Source: Caenispirillum salinarum_A (GTDB taxonomy: Bacteria > Pseudomonadota > Alphaproteobacteria > Rhodospirillales > Rhodospirillaceae). Taken from it: a stretch of DNA of 64,000 bases. The notes below the pieces were generated by a model that ran no database searches, had not been told where the DNA came from, and worked only from the letters and a program-made list of their open reading frames with translations. This document shows, one piece after another, positions 26,005 to 33,549 of the stretch (position 1 is the first letter of the stretch; the number at the start of each line of letters is the position of its first letter). Where the stretch lies: contig NZ_CP085224.1 in the NCBI RefSeq assembly GCF_044803115.1, positions 1,860,001 to 1,924,000 on the forward strand, read 5' to 3'. A program made the translations under genes and the position numbers.

Positions 26005-26010
26005 CCTGCA
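26005..26010. repeat. 6-bp target duplication of IS21 (left)
   Basis: CCTGCA before the IS21 tip at 26011 is repeated at 28625-28630. It splits the codons for 'TLRDLQVVL' of the exonuclease-like gene. Confidence 0.9.
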
Positions 26011-26109
26011 TGTAGCGCGACAATTAGGAAGGCCGGTGGGCGTCAACTACGATGGCCGGTCGCCGTGATGGGATGACGATGGTGGCGCCGCGCAGCGGCG
26101 CCGGCAAGT

Positions 26110-26940
26110 CTAATTGTCGCCGGTCTCCGATGTAGTTGTCGCCGGGCGACAATTATCCGCGTCGGTAGTTGTCGCGGATGGTGCGGCGTCCCTGCCGACC
26201 GCGGTTCGGCGCCGGTAGCTCTCGACGTTCAACTCGAAGATCGTGGCGTGGTGGACCAGCCTGTCGATGGCGGCGATGGTCATGGCCTTGTCAGGAAAGA
26301 TCCGGTCCCACTGGCCGAACGGCTGGTTGGCCGTGATCAAGAGCGACCGTCGCTCGTAGCGGGCGGCGATCAACTCGAACAGGACGCTGGTCTCGGCCTG
26401 GCTCTTTTCGACGTAGGACAGGTCGTCGAGGATCAGCAGGTCGTACTTGTCCAGCTTGTCGATGGCGCTCGCCAGGGCGAGGTCCTGCCGGGCCGTCTGG
26501 AGGCGCTGGACGAGATCGGTCGTCCTGGTGAACAGGACGCGGAACCCGTTGTCGATGAGCGTGTGGCCGAGGGCGGCGCTGAGGTGGGTCTTCCCGCCGC
26601 CGGGCGGACCGAAGAACAGCAGGTTCTTGCCCTGGTCCAGCCAGCCGTCGCCGGCAGCGAGCGCCATGACGTGGGCCTTGCTGACCATCGGCACCGCCGA
26701 GAAGTCGAAGGTGTCGAGGGTCTTGCCCGAAGGCAGCCTGGCCGCCACGAGGTGCCGCTGGATGCGCCGGCGCTCCCGTTCCGCGAGTTCGAGTTCAGCC
26801 AGCGTCGCCAGGAAACGGCTGGCGGGCCAGCCTTCCATGTCGGCGCGCTCGGCGAATTCCTCCCAGAACTGCTTGATGGTCGGCAGCCGCAACTCGGTGA
26901 GGAGCAGCGGCAGCTTGGCGATGTCAACCGAGATGCTCAT
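26110..26940 (-). CDS. istB: IS21 helper ATPase IstB
   Basis: The 276-residue AAA+ (DnaC-like) protein carries Walker A 'FFGPPGGGKTHLSAALG' (~105), Walker B 'YDLLILDDLSYVEKS' (~165) and 'LLITANQPFGQWDRIFPD' (sensor region). It regulates target choice with IstA. Its start overlaps the istA stop by four bases. Confidence 0.95.
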   Translation of the reverse strand: MSISVDIAKLPLLLTELRLPTIKQFWEEFAERADMEGWPASRFLATLAELELAERERRRIQRHLVAARLPSGKTLDTFDFSAVPMVSKAHVMALAAGDGWLDQGKNLLFFGPPGGGKTHLSAALGHTLIDNGFRVLFTRTTDLVQRLQTARQDLALASAIDKLDKYDLLILDDLSYVEKSQAETSVLFELIAARYERRSLLITANQPFGQWDRIFPDKAMTIAAIDRLVHHATIFELNVESYRRRTAVGRDAAPSATTTDADNCRPATTTSETGDN

Positions 26941-28445
26941 CGGCCGGCTCCCGCGACGAGGATGTCGTAATCCGATGCCGACGGCAGCGCCACCGTCACG
27001 TTCGGGATCGTGCCGCCGCTAACCGGGAAGGTCATCCGCAGAAGGGCCAGGTCGGGAAGCCGTCCGTGGTCGAGATCCTCGCCCAGTCGCCGTGCCAGAT
27101 CCGCCTCGCAGCCGGCGTCGTGCGCCAGGGCCAGTAGGCCGACCATGGTCCGGCAGGCGACGCGCGGGTCCATGGAGGCCATCATGGCATCCCAGGCCCG
27201 CCGGTATTCGGTCCGGGGGAACAGGTGGTCCCGGTAGACCAGGTTCTGGAAGGCCTGGGGCTTGCGTCGCAAGCTGTGGATGACGTGGCGGTAGTTGACG
27301 ACGTAGCCATGGCCGTTGCCGGAGGGCGCGCGACCGCGTGGCAGGGTCAGAACGGGGGTGCCGCCGAGGAAGCCTTCAAGCCGGTCGTCGTGGATGCGCA
27401 GGCGGAGATGGTGGCCGATGAACTGCGACGGCGCCGTGTAAAAGACCCGGCGCAGGACGAAGCCGCCGGCGCTGGTCACCAGCACCCGGGCCTCTTCGTA
27501 ATCCATCGTCCGGCGCGGCGGCAGGCTGCGGAGAACCGGCTTCTCGACGGCCAGCATCTCGCGGCGACGGGCATTGGCCCGCCCCACCACCTCGGCGACG
27601 AAGCGGCGGTAGGCCTCCAGATCAGGGAAGTCCCGGCTCCCGCGCAGCAGAAGGGCCTGGTCGAGAGCCCTCTTGAGGTGGCCGTTCCGGCTCTCGATAG
27701 CGCCGTTCTCGTGGGCGACGCCGCGGTTGTTGCGGCTCGCGACCATGCCGTAGTGGTCACAGAGACCTTGATGACGCTCCGTCATGTCCCGGGCGGCCTC
27801 CTTGTCGAGGTTCCGGAAGGCAGCCGACAGGCTGTCGGTGCGATGTTCGGCCGGGACACCGCCGAGGGACCACAGGGCGTTCTGGAGACCGGCGGCCAAG
27901 GCGATGAAGCTCTCGCCGCCCAGCACCACCTCGGCGTACTCCCAGCCCGAGTAGGCCAGGGTGAAATGGTAGAGCCGGTGCGCGAGCGGCGCCCCGTTGA
28001 TGATCACCGCCAGCTCGGCGGCATCGGTGAAGTCCGACAAGGCCATCCGGCCGGGCGGGTTGGCCTGGCGAAAGATGACCTCCTTCTCCGGCCCCTTCAG
28101 CGCGCGCCATTCCCGAATCCGGCGCTCCAGGGTCCGCCGGCGCGACGGCCAATTCTGATCCGGATAGCGCCGCTCCAGCTCCTCGAAGATGGTGACCGCC
28201 TTCAGGCCGGGCGCGCCCTCCAGCATCGGCAGGATGTCCGTCTCCCAGACGTCCTCCAGCGGATCCTCGCGGGTGCGCCAGTGGCGATGATCCCGTTTCT
28301 GGGAAGGAAGGCGCGGGTCCCGGTCGATCCGCCGGGCCGTCCTCTCGCTGAACCCGGCCTTCGCGGCCGCGACTCGCTGCGTGTGTTGTCCTCGGTGCTT
28401 CATGTAGAGTTTCACCTGATGGTCCGTGATGTGGGTTCCAGGCAC
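26937..28445 (-). CDS. istA: IS21 transposase IstA
   Basis: The 502-residue protein has an N-terminal HTH 'HTQRVAAAKAGFSERTARR' (~20-40). The rve integrase core holds 'ALSDFTDAAELAV' (first Asp), 'LGGVPAEHRTDSLSAAF' (second Asp) and 'GVAHENGAIESRNGHLK' (Glu). It is in an istAB operon with overlapping ends, and an istA-related decayed fragment lies at ~50488. Confidence 0.95.
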   Translation of the reverse strand: MPGTHITDHQVKLYMKHRGQHTQRVAAAKAGFSERTARRIDRDPRLPSQKRDHRHWRTREDPLEDVWETDILPMLEGAPGLKAVTIFEELERRYPDQNWPSRRRTLERRIREWRALKGPEKEVIFRQANPPGRMALSDFTDAAELAVIINGAPLAHRLYHFTLAYSGWEYAEVVLGGESFIALAAGLQNALWSLGGVPAEHRTDSLSAAFRNLDKEAARDMTERHQGLCDHYGMVASRNNRGVAHENGAIESRNGHLKRALDQALLLRGSRDFPDLEAYRRFVAEVVGRANARRREMLAVEKPVLRSLPPRRTMDYEEARVLVTSAGGFVLRRVFYTAPSQFIGHHLRLRIHDDRLEGFLGGTPVLTLPRGRAPSGNGHGYVVNYRHVIHSLRRKPQAFQNLVYRDHLFPRTEYRRAWDAMMASMDPRVACRTMVGLLALAHDAGCEADLARRLGEDLDHGRLPDLALLRMTFPVSGGTIPNVTVALPSASDYDILVAGAGR

Positions 28446-28624
28446 CGGCGGTCTCTTCTTGGTCGTTGAGAACCGCCAGTGTCTCCCATCACGGCCGTCG
28501 GCGGGGTCTATGAAGACCGCGCACCGCAGGGGGCGACCTCCGGCCGGGCTACGCCCGCCCTACGGTCACCCCCTGCGGCCATCGTAATTGTCGGCAGAGC
28601 GGCCATCCTGGTTGTCGCTGGGCA

Positions 28625-28630
28625 CCTGCA
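28625..28630. repeat. 6-bp target duplication of IS21 (right)
   Basis: CCTGCA, partner of 26005-26010. Confidence 0.9.
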
Positions 28631-28726
28631 GGTGGTTCTGAGAGCTTCTGAGACAAAGGGAGGCCAGCCCCGACGCTTCACAAAGAAGCTTTGGATCCCA
28701 AAGCTGCAGCCCTGATCTTGCTTGGG

Positions 28727-28762
28727 GGTCTGTGCCGTGGTCAGCGGCTTGCGGCACAGACC
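28727..28762. repeat. 11-bp perfect inverted repeat
   Basis: GGTCTGTGCCG (28727-28737) and CGGCACAGACC (28752-28762) pair fully around a 14-base loop. It sits 13 bp after the end of the broken exonuclease-like gene and ~150 bp before the next gene. It lacks a T-run, so it could be a weak terminator or an operator. Confidence 0.6.
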
Positions 28763-28908
28763 GGAAGGTTACGGCACCGCCCTCGCCGCCCATCTACGGC
28801 CTGCATAAGAGTTCGCATGGATCCGGTCCTATGCCGGCGAACAGGTTTTTCGATGGCGATTTCCCTAACCAATGGCTACATCACGGTCATGATGTGAAGG
28901 AGAAAGCC

Positions 28909-29682
28909 ATGAAAACGGTCTGCTTTGTTTTGAGCGAGCGTGCCGCAGCGACAGTAAAAACGATCCAAGGGGCACTCGCTGTAGAGACGCAGTCGGACGT
29001 TTTTCGGAACGTCATTCGGGGTGAGATCACCCGGCACGACGCGTCGGCAGTGCTGCCGCGTGCCGGTGCCGTACCAGGTATGGAAGCCTTCCAGTCGCCA
29101 TTGGTTGCGGCAGCTATGCCGATTGTCGACGCGTTGGGGAATGATGACTGCCGCCATCTCTCTGAAGCCAGTGGAACCGCGGAAGTGCTGAACCGCGCCC
29201 TCGCCGAACTGCTTGAACTGTCAGCGTCCCCGGATGCCTTGGCGCGCCGGGTTCGGACGGGAACCCTTCGGACGTCGGCCCGGCTTTCCCTAGAGGACCG
29301 AGAGTTACTTGATGCTCATCAGGCGCGTCTCCTCGAGAGCAATAGAGAGCCCAGTCCGGGGATGTTCATCGAAACGGAACTCCTCGAGGGAACCAGAAGC
29401 ACAGCGTTGGCCAGCAAAAAGAATGCCGCCACCGATCCAGCGGGCCTCGTAACTCACTGGGTCGTATCTCAGCTTTCTACCCTGAATGATTCGGCACGGC
29501 TGCTGGGGCTGCCTGTTGACCGGCAGGCAGTCAAGCTGTTGGCGCGGCGCCTACTCCTTCGTCAAGTCGGGCGACACATGACGCACGGATCTTGGCGACG
29601 GGCCGCCGTCCGCTCAAGCGCCGGGACCGCGTCCGCGTCCGCGGCTGCGCGCCCAGAGGGCGTGGAGGCGGGAATCGGCTAG
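28909..29682 (+). CDS. Unrecognised protein with ribbon-helix-helix-like N-terminus
   Basis: The protein has 257 residues from the ATG at 28909, which has GAAGGAGAAAGCC directly upstream; the open frame runs back to 28732 but crosses the inverted repeat. The N-terminus 'MKTVCFVLSERAAATVKTIQ' followed by 'TQSDVFRNVIRGEI' reads like a strand plus two helices of a ribbon-helix-helix DNA-binding fold. The rest (~60-257) is helical and Leu/Arg/Ala-rich with an Arg/Ala-rich tail, and I do not recognise it. Its 3' end overlaps the converging 638-residue gene by 69 bp. Confidence 0.6.
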   Translation: MKTVCFVLSERAAATVKTIQGALAVETQSDVFRNVIRGEITRHDASAVLPRAGAVPGMEAFQSPLVAAAMPIVDALGNDDCRHLSEASGTAEVLNRALAELLELSASPDALARRVRTGTLRTSARLSLEDRELLDAHQARLLESNREPSPGMFIETELLEGTRSTALASKKNAATDPAGLVTHWVVSQLSTLNDSARLLGLPVDRQAVKLLARRLLLRQVGRHMTHGSWRRAAVRSSAGTASASAAARPEGVEAGIG

Positions 29683-31530
29683 GCGGGGCGCGTCAGCCCG
29701 CCTGATCCGGTCGTGTTCGATAAGCATGTTTTGGTACGTGACGAGCCCTTCAAGGCGCTTCACTTCGTCTCGGTCCTTGTCTTCATCCAGCTGCGCTTCT
29801 TCAAGATCTGAAAGATCAGGGAAGCTGCTCCGGTGGACCATGCGACCGCGTCGTTTGCCAACCAAGCTCTGAATGTCTGCCCACAAGCCGTCGGTGTCGA
29901 TGATGATTTCTGCGGGCTTGCCGTCGATTGAGGCAGTCTGTATCCCAAGGTTGGCGGCCCTTGCGGCCGTCCGTACTGATTCTGCGTTCTCTGGCGTTGT
30001 ATTGCCGCCAGTCATGGACATCCAGATGGCGTCCTTCATCATCTGGAGGCGCTGGTAGCCTGGCGCTTCCCAAACCTTTACGATCGCTCGGTGTCGGATC
30101 GCAGTCGCGTCAAGGTCTGGTGAGACCCATTGAGCGGGAACGGAGGCCTGCCCATATAGCGAGATGAACGCCGTCCCGCGGCGGACCCACAGATCAAGGT
30201 CGTGCGCCTTCAACTGGTTTCGCGTTTCCTGCCAGCCTCCTGTCCACTGGCAGGCTCCGAGGCGTTTCCGAAGGTTGTCAACCTCCGGCACCTCGCTGGA
30301 GACGGCTTGGGGAAGGCTCGCCAGAAGTTCGCTTGCCGATGGGCTGGAGCGGGCCGCTGTGCAGAGCCACTGAAGAAAGCTTTGCGCCTCAGGTGCACGC
30401 TGATAGACTGCGCGACGATCTGCAGCCGTCATGACCGTCTTTGACAGCTCTGCCGCTATGAAGTCTCGGCGCACCTGCGCGGCGACGGTGATATGGCGGG
30501 CGTAGCTTGTCGTCTCGTCTTCCAGCGCCGCGTGATGCCGCGCTCGCAGCTGCTCCAAACCTTGGCGAATTGCCTGGACCGTTTTCGACGTAACCGTCCA
30601 CCGTCTCTTTAGTTTGTCAATTCGCCAGTCGGACCGGGCATAAGTCGCAGTGGTGGTCGCGTTGGTAATTTCGGAGATGTCCCGCAGTACAAGGCCGCTG
30701 CGCTTGTAATATACGGCCCATCCCCGAGCGAAGTGCGTTAGCATGAAGTCGTACAGGCCGCCGATATTTCTCAGCGCGTTTGCCTCGAGCGCAAGCAGTT
30801 CCTTGCGGTCATCCGTCACGGGGTCGACTGATGGTGCGCTGAGGTCCAACTCCGTCGCAGCCTGCAAGCCCAACTGAAAGGCGTTATGCTTCGAAAACGG
30901 AATGCTGACAGGGCGTCCCCCAAGAGTGAGAAGGCGCATGACGAGCCCGTGCAGATGAGGCAATTCGACATCCCGCGTGTCCGGGTCGGTGGCGCGTGCG
31001 CCGCGATGGCCGTTCATATGAATCACTGATAGCCGAGGATAGGGTAGCAGACGTAACTCTGTTACAACTATCTGGTAAATGGCTTGCAGGGCGCGCTTCA
31101 TGGGCTCGACGCCGGCTCTGATCGCGTCGGCGCGCGATGGCGAATATCCTGCAGCGCGGCACCGCTGTTGGAGCGTCTCAAAATCTGAAATACCCGTTTC
31201 GTCTGTAGAATAAGCTTCAAGTTCTCGCCGGAGATACTGCCGGTAAAGGAAGCGCCAGCCGATACGGGCGATTTCTTCCGGGCTGGGAGAAATGAAAATT
31301 TCAATCAGCGGCTTATCGATGTCCTTGCGAGAATCCGTCAAGCTCTCCAGCATAGATGCTGAGAACAGCGCTGCTTCTGCAGTCGAATTGGCGAATTCGG
31401 AAGCCCCTAATGTGGCCGTGAAGCACTCAACGCTGCCGATCTTGCCCTGCAAAAGCTCCTCAGGCGTGGTTCGCAGAACATAGCTTGCCCGGTCAAGAAC
31501 GCTCTTTTTGAACGACAAGGATGTGTACAT
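29614..31530 (-). CDS. Unrecognised 638-residue protein
   Basis: I do not recognise this protein. ATG at 31530 has GGGAG ten bases upstream. It is soluble and largely helical, with no signal peptide or membrane helix. Visible segments are 'ELRLLPYPRLSVIHMNGHRG' (~165), 'ELPHLHGLVMRLLTLGGRP' (~195), a helical middle rich in charged residues (~285-380), 'EIIIDTDGLWADIQSL' (~540), an acidic helix 'SDLEEAQLDEDKDRDEVKRL' (~575) and an Arg/Gly tail. It sits between a converging RHH-like gene and a divergent unknown gene in an IS-rich patch, suggesting horizontally acquired cargo. Function unknown. Confidence 0.6.
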   Translation of the reverse strand: MYTSLSFKKSVLDRASYVLRTTPEELLQGKIGSVECFTATLGASEFANSTAEAALFSASMLESLTDSRKDIDKPLIEIFISPSPEEIARIGWRFLYRQYLRRELEAYSTDETGISDFETLQQRCRAAGYSPSRADAIRAGVEPMKRALQAIYQIVVTELRLLPYPRLSVIHMNGHRGARATDPDTRDVELPHLHGLVMRLLTLGGRPVSIPFSKHNAFQLGLQAATELDLSAPSVDPVTDDRKELLALEANALRNIGGLYDFMLTHFARGWAVYYKRSGLVLRDISEITNATTTATYARSDWRIDKLKRRWTVTSKTVQAIRQGLEQLRARHHAALEDETTSYARHITVAAQVRRDFIAAELSKTVMTAADRRAVYQRAPEAQSFLQWLCTAARSSPSASELLASLPQAVSSEVPEVDNLRKRLGACQWTGGWQETRNQLKAHDLDLWVRRGTAFISLYGQASVPAQWVSPDLDATAIRHRAIVKVWEAPGYQRLQMMKDAIWMSMTGGNTTPENAESVRTAARAANLGIQTASIDGKPAEIIIDTDGLWADIQSLVGKRRGRMVHRSSFPDLSDLEEAQLDEDKDRDEVKRLEGLVTYQNMLIEHDRIRRADAPRLADSRLHALWARSRGRGRGPGA

Positions 31531-31855
31531 GTGCTTAAGCTCCCTTTTTGAGCGATTTAGCCTCTTCTAAGGGAACTGCAAGACTTTTTTGAACAGCACA
31601 GCGGGAGGGGCTTGGCCGGCTTGAAAGCTGCTTTGCGCCGGTGGGAAGCCTCCCAAGCGCGCCAGGAATACGCCTGGTCATTGTAGCGCTGTGTCGGCAG
31701 CCACGACATCTGGTGCTTGTTGTTCAGCGAGCCGGACCTTGCGTGAAGCGCGCGATCCAGAAAAATGACCTCCGGACCGCAAAAACTGCTGGCGAAAGGA
31801 TCGCACCGTTACCACACCAAGGGAGGAACAATTAGAAACCGAAAGGGTTACTCCC
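31531..31855. promoter_or_regulatory. Divergent intergenic region of the unknown-gene pair
   Basis: This 325-bp stretch separates the two divergent genes (31530 leftward, 31856 rightward) and must hold their promoters. The leftward ribosome site and a GAGGAAC-type site before 31856 can be seen. No convincing operator was found. Confidence 0.45.
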
Positions 31856-32632
31856 ATGGGCATCACTAATAAGGATTCCTCTACGTCCGCCCTGTGCAAG
31901 GCCATCGCAGGAGGTGAACTCCAGGTGACGATGGACCAAAACGGGACGTACTGGGTCTGCAACGCCAGCATGATGGGCGAGGTGCAGATCGATGCCGCGC
32001 AGAAGTACAAGGTCGGTCTTGCGATCACGGCTAATGGTCAATGCTGGCGCTTCGATATCCAGCTCAAGCCGCCTTACAACGCTCCAGAGGACGGATTCAG
32101 CGTGGCCATGGACGTTCTCGAGTGGCTTCAAGACTATGAGCAGAACCGGCGTGGATGTCGGGATACGCATGGACACCGCATTGACGAAGCAAGGGAGGTC
32201 GTGAGCTGGTACGCTCAGGCGCACGGCTTGGTAAATGTCGCGACCGCAGTCACGATCTCCTCCGGCCTTCCTGCTGGCTTCGACGCGATCGCCGCGACGT
32301 CGGCTGGTGTCACCGTTCGGCTGCGTTCTAAAACCCAGGACCTTGAACCGGAAGAAGCGGCTGCGCTCAAAAAGGCGACGGAGGAAATGGGGGCTATCAT
32401 CGGTCACATCGGCATCGGCGCGCTGGATATCCGAAATGGCCGGGTCGGGAGCTTACAGATTGAGGTACCGCTCCGGGCGCCGCGGTCGCCAGCGGAACTC
32501 GTGAAGTCCCGGAGCGAGCTTATCCTATGGCTTGACCGACCCGAGAACCGGTGTCTCGACCTTCTGCATCTTGACCTGGAAGTTGCTTCCCAAGCCGCCG
32601 GTGCATCACCTGTAGCCGCTCCACCGAGATAA
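31856..32632 (+). CDS. Unrecognised 258-residue protein
   Basis: ATG at 31856 begins MGITNKDSSTSALCKAIAGG. The sequence looks like an alpha/beta soluble protein: 'ELQVTMDQNGTYWVCNASM' suggests beta strands, 'GFSVAMDVLEWLQDYEQNR' a helix, and 'GVTVRLRSKTQDLEPEEAAA' another strand-helix. There is no signal peptide, membrane segment or familiar motif. A good intrinsic terminator follows (32722-32762). It is divergent from the 638-residue gene; the two may belong together, but only by position. Confidence 0.6.
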   Translation: MGITNKDSSTSALCKAIAGGELQVTMDQNGTYWVCNASMMGEVQIDAAQKYKVGLAITANGQCWRFDIQLKPPYNAPEDGFSVAMDVLEWLQDYEQNRRGCRDTHGHRIDEAREVVSWYAQAHGLVNVATAVTISSGLPAGFDAIAATSAGVTVRLRSKTQDLEPEEAAALKKATEEMGAIIGHIGIGALDIRNGRVGSLQIEVPLRAPRSPAELVKSRSELILWLDRPENRCLDLLHLDLEVASQAAGASPVAAPPR

Positions 32633-32721
32633 GTGGAACAGCACAGCCCGCTTGGCTTCCGGCCGTGACTGCGTTAACCTTTAAAAGCGGGCATGGCCCG
32701 CTCCTCACCCAGAGGGAAGAT

Positions 32722-32762
32722 CAACCCGGCGGGACGCCTTGCGGTTCCGTCGGGTTGTTTCG
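32722..32762 (+). terminator. Intrinsic terminator after the 258-residue gene
   Basis: CAACCCGGCGG and CCGTCGGGTTG form an 11-bp stem with one G-T pair (32722-32732 and 32747-32757), followed by TTTCGTCTT. A shorter hairpin, GCGGGC/GCCCGC, lies just upstream near 32686-32699. Confidence 0.75.
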
Positions 32763-32879
32763 TCTTGGGGAAGGCGCGCCGCGAAGCGCTACTGCCAGGC
32801 CAGCCGTCGCGGCCAGTGGCCCACAGGGTTTGACTCCAGTGCAAGAAGGGCGATCGGCGGAGCAGAGCGCCGTGCCTTT

Positions 32880-32887
32880 CTGCTGCC
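32880..32887. repeat. 8-bp target duplication of IS66 copy 2 (left)
   Basis: CTGCTGCC, repeated at 38756-38763 on the other side of the element. Confidence 0.95.
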
Positions 32888-32930
32888 GTAACCGTCTTCT
32901 GACGGCTGCCTTGGCGTCGGCGTCCCGATA

Positions 32931-33332
32931 GTGCTGACTTCGTCGATCTTGGAGTGGATCGGCGGATGGAGCGAGTTGCTTATGGCCTACGATGGTAGTC
33001 AGCCTCCGGCGCGGCGGCGGTCATGGCCGCGGGCGGACAAGGAGCGGATGGTCAGAGAGGTTGCGGAGAGCGGCCTGCCGGTGGCCGAGGTGGCGCGGCG
33101 GAACGGCGTTCATCCCAGCGTCCTCGGACGCTGGTGCCGGAAGGCAGCTCCAGCCGCACCCGGCTTTCTGCCCGTCCAGGTCGCGGCGCCGAAGGATGAA
33201 GAGGCGGCTCCCGCGCCCGAGGAACCGTCTCCGGTCGAGATCGTGCTCACCAACGGGCGCCGCCTGATCGTGCCGGCCACCATCGCGCCACCCCGGTTGC
33301 GGACGCTGGTCGCGGCCCTGGAGGGGGCATGA
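32931..33332 (+). CDS. tnpA: IS66 TnpA accessory protein, copy 2
   Basis: The 133-residue protein is close to the one at 13223 but with changes in the variable middle ('VQVAAPKDEEAAPAPEEPS'). The HTH 'REVAESGLPVAEVARRNGV' and the 'EIVLTNGRRLIVPATIAPP' tail are kept. Overlaps the broken tnpB by ATGA. Confidence 0.9.
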   Translation: MLTSSILEWIGGWSELLMAYDGSQPPARRRSWPRADKERMVREVAESGLPVAEVARRNGVHPSVLGRWCRKAAPAAPGFLPVQVAAPKDEEAAPAPEEPSPVEIVLTNGRRLIVPATIAPPRLRTLVAALEGA

Positions 33333-33549
33333 TCGCCGTTCCGCCGGGCGTGCGTGTCTACCTGGCGCTCGGCCGGACCGACATGCGAAAGGGCATGCCC
33401 GGCCTCGCCATGCTGGTGCAGGAGGTCCTGAAGAAGGACCCGTTCTCGGGGCACCTGTTCGTCTTCCGCGGGCGGCGTGGCGACCTGGTCAAGATCCTCG
33501 CCTGGGACGGCCAGGGGTTCTGCCTGTTCACCAAAGATCTGAGTTCATA

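Larger units (their letters stand above)
26011..28624 (-). mobile_element. IS21-family element, complete
   Basis: The element is 2,614 bp and begins TG and ends CA. Long imperfect inverted ends of about 55 bp pair well: TGTAGCGCGACAATTAGG at the left against TGCCCAGCGACAACCAGG from the right, then a second block ending ACTACGATGGCCG / TTACGATGGCCG. It is flanked by 6-bp CCTGCA repeats and carries istA and istB. Repeats containing TTGTCG inside both ends may be transposase sites. Confidence 0.93.
23977..28714 (+). pseudogene. Exonuclease-like (PolB 3'-5' exonuclease-related) gene, broken by two ISs and a frameshift
   Basis: Three pieces align with the intact protein at 49214. Piece one spans ~24030-24407: 'YVVLKASDAGIYHAAERG' and 'GGKRCLLQDLHNLTARHP', then a frame change near 24180, then 'AQLVTFDGEVFEW' and 'HVDLRTIFKKDAPSL'. 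Piece two is 25872-26010: 'PAVIERAVKRQIQEKTFTVA'. Piece three is 28631-28714, ending 'TKKLWIPKLQP'. Removing the IS5-like copy with one TAAATA repeat and the IS21 with one CCTGCA repeat restores a continuous frame across both sites. The start is not clear. The family call (DNA_pol_B_exo2-like) rests on the 'LVTFDG...F', 'H(I/V)DLR' pattern. Confidence 0.72.

Noticed and set aside
27225..28469. 414-codon frame opposite istA
   Set aside because: It lies entirely over istA and its translation lacks any recognisable motif.
31531..31855. Possible small RNA between divergent unknown genes
   Set aside because: No stable stem with T-run or tRNA-like fold was found; only promoter function is expected.
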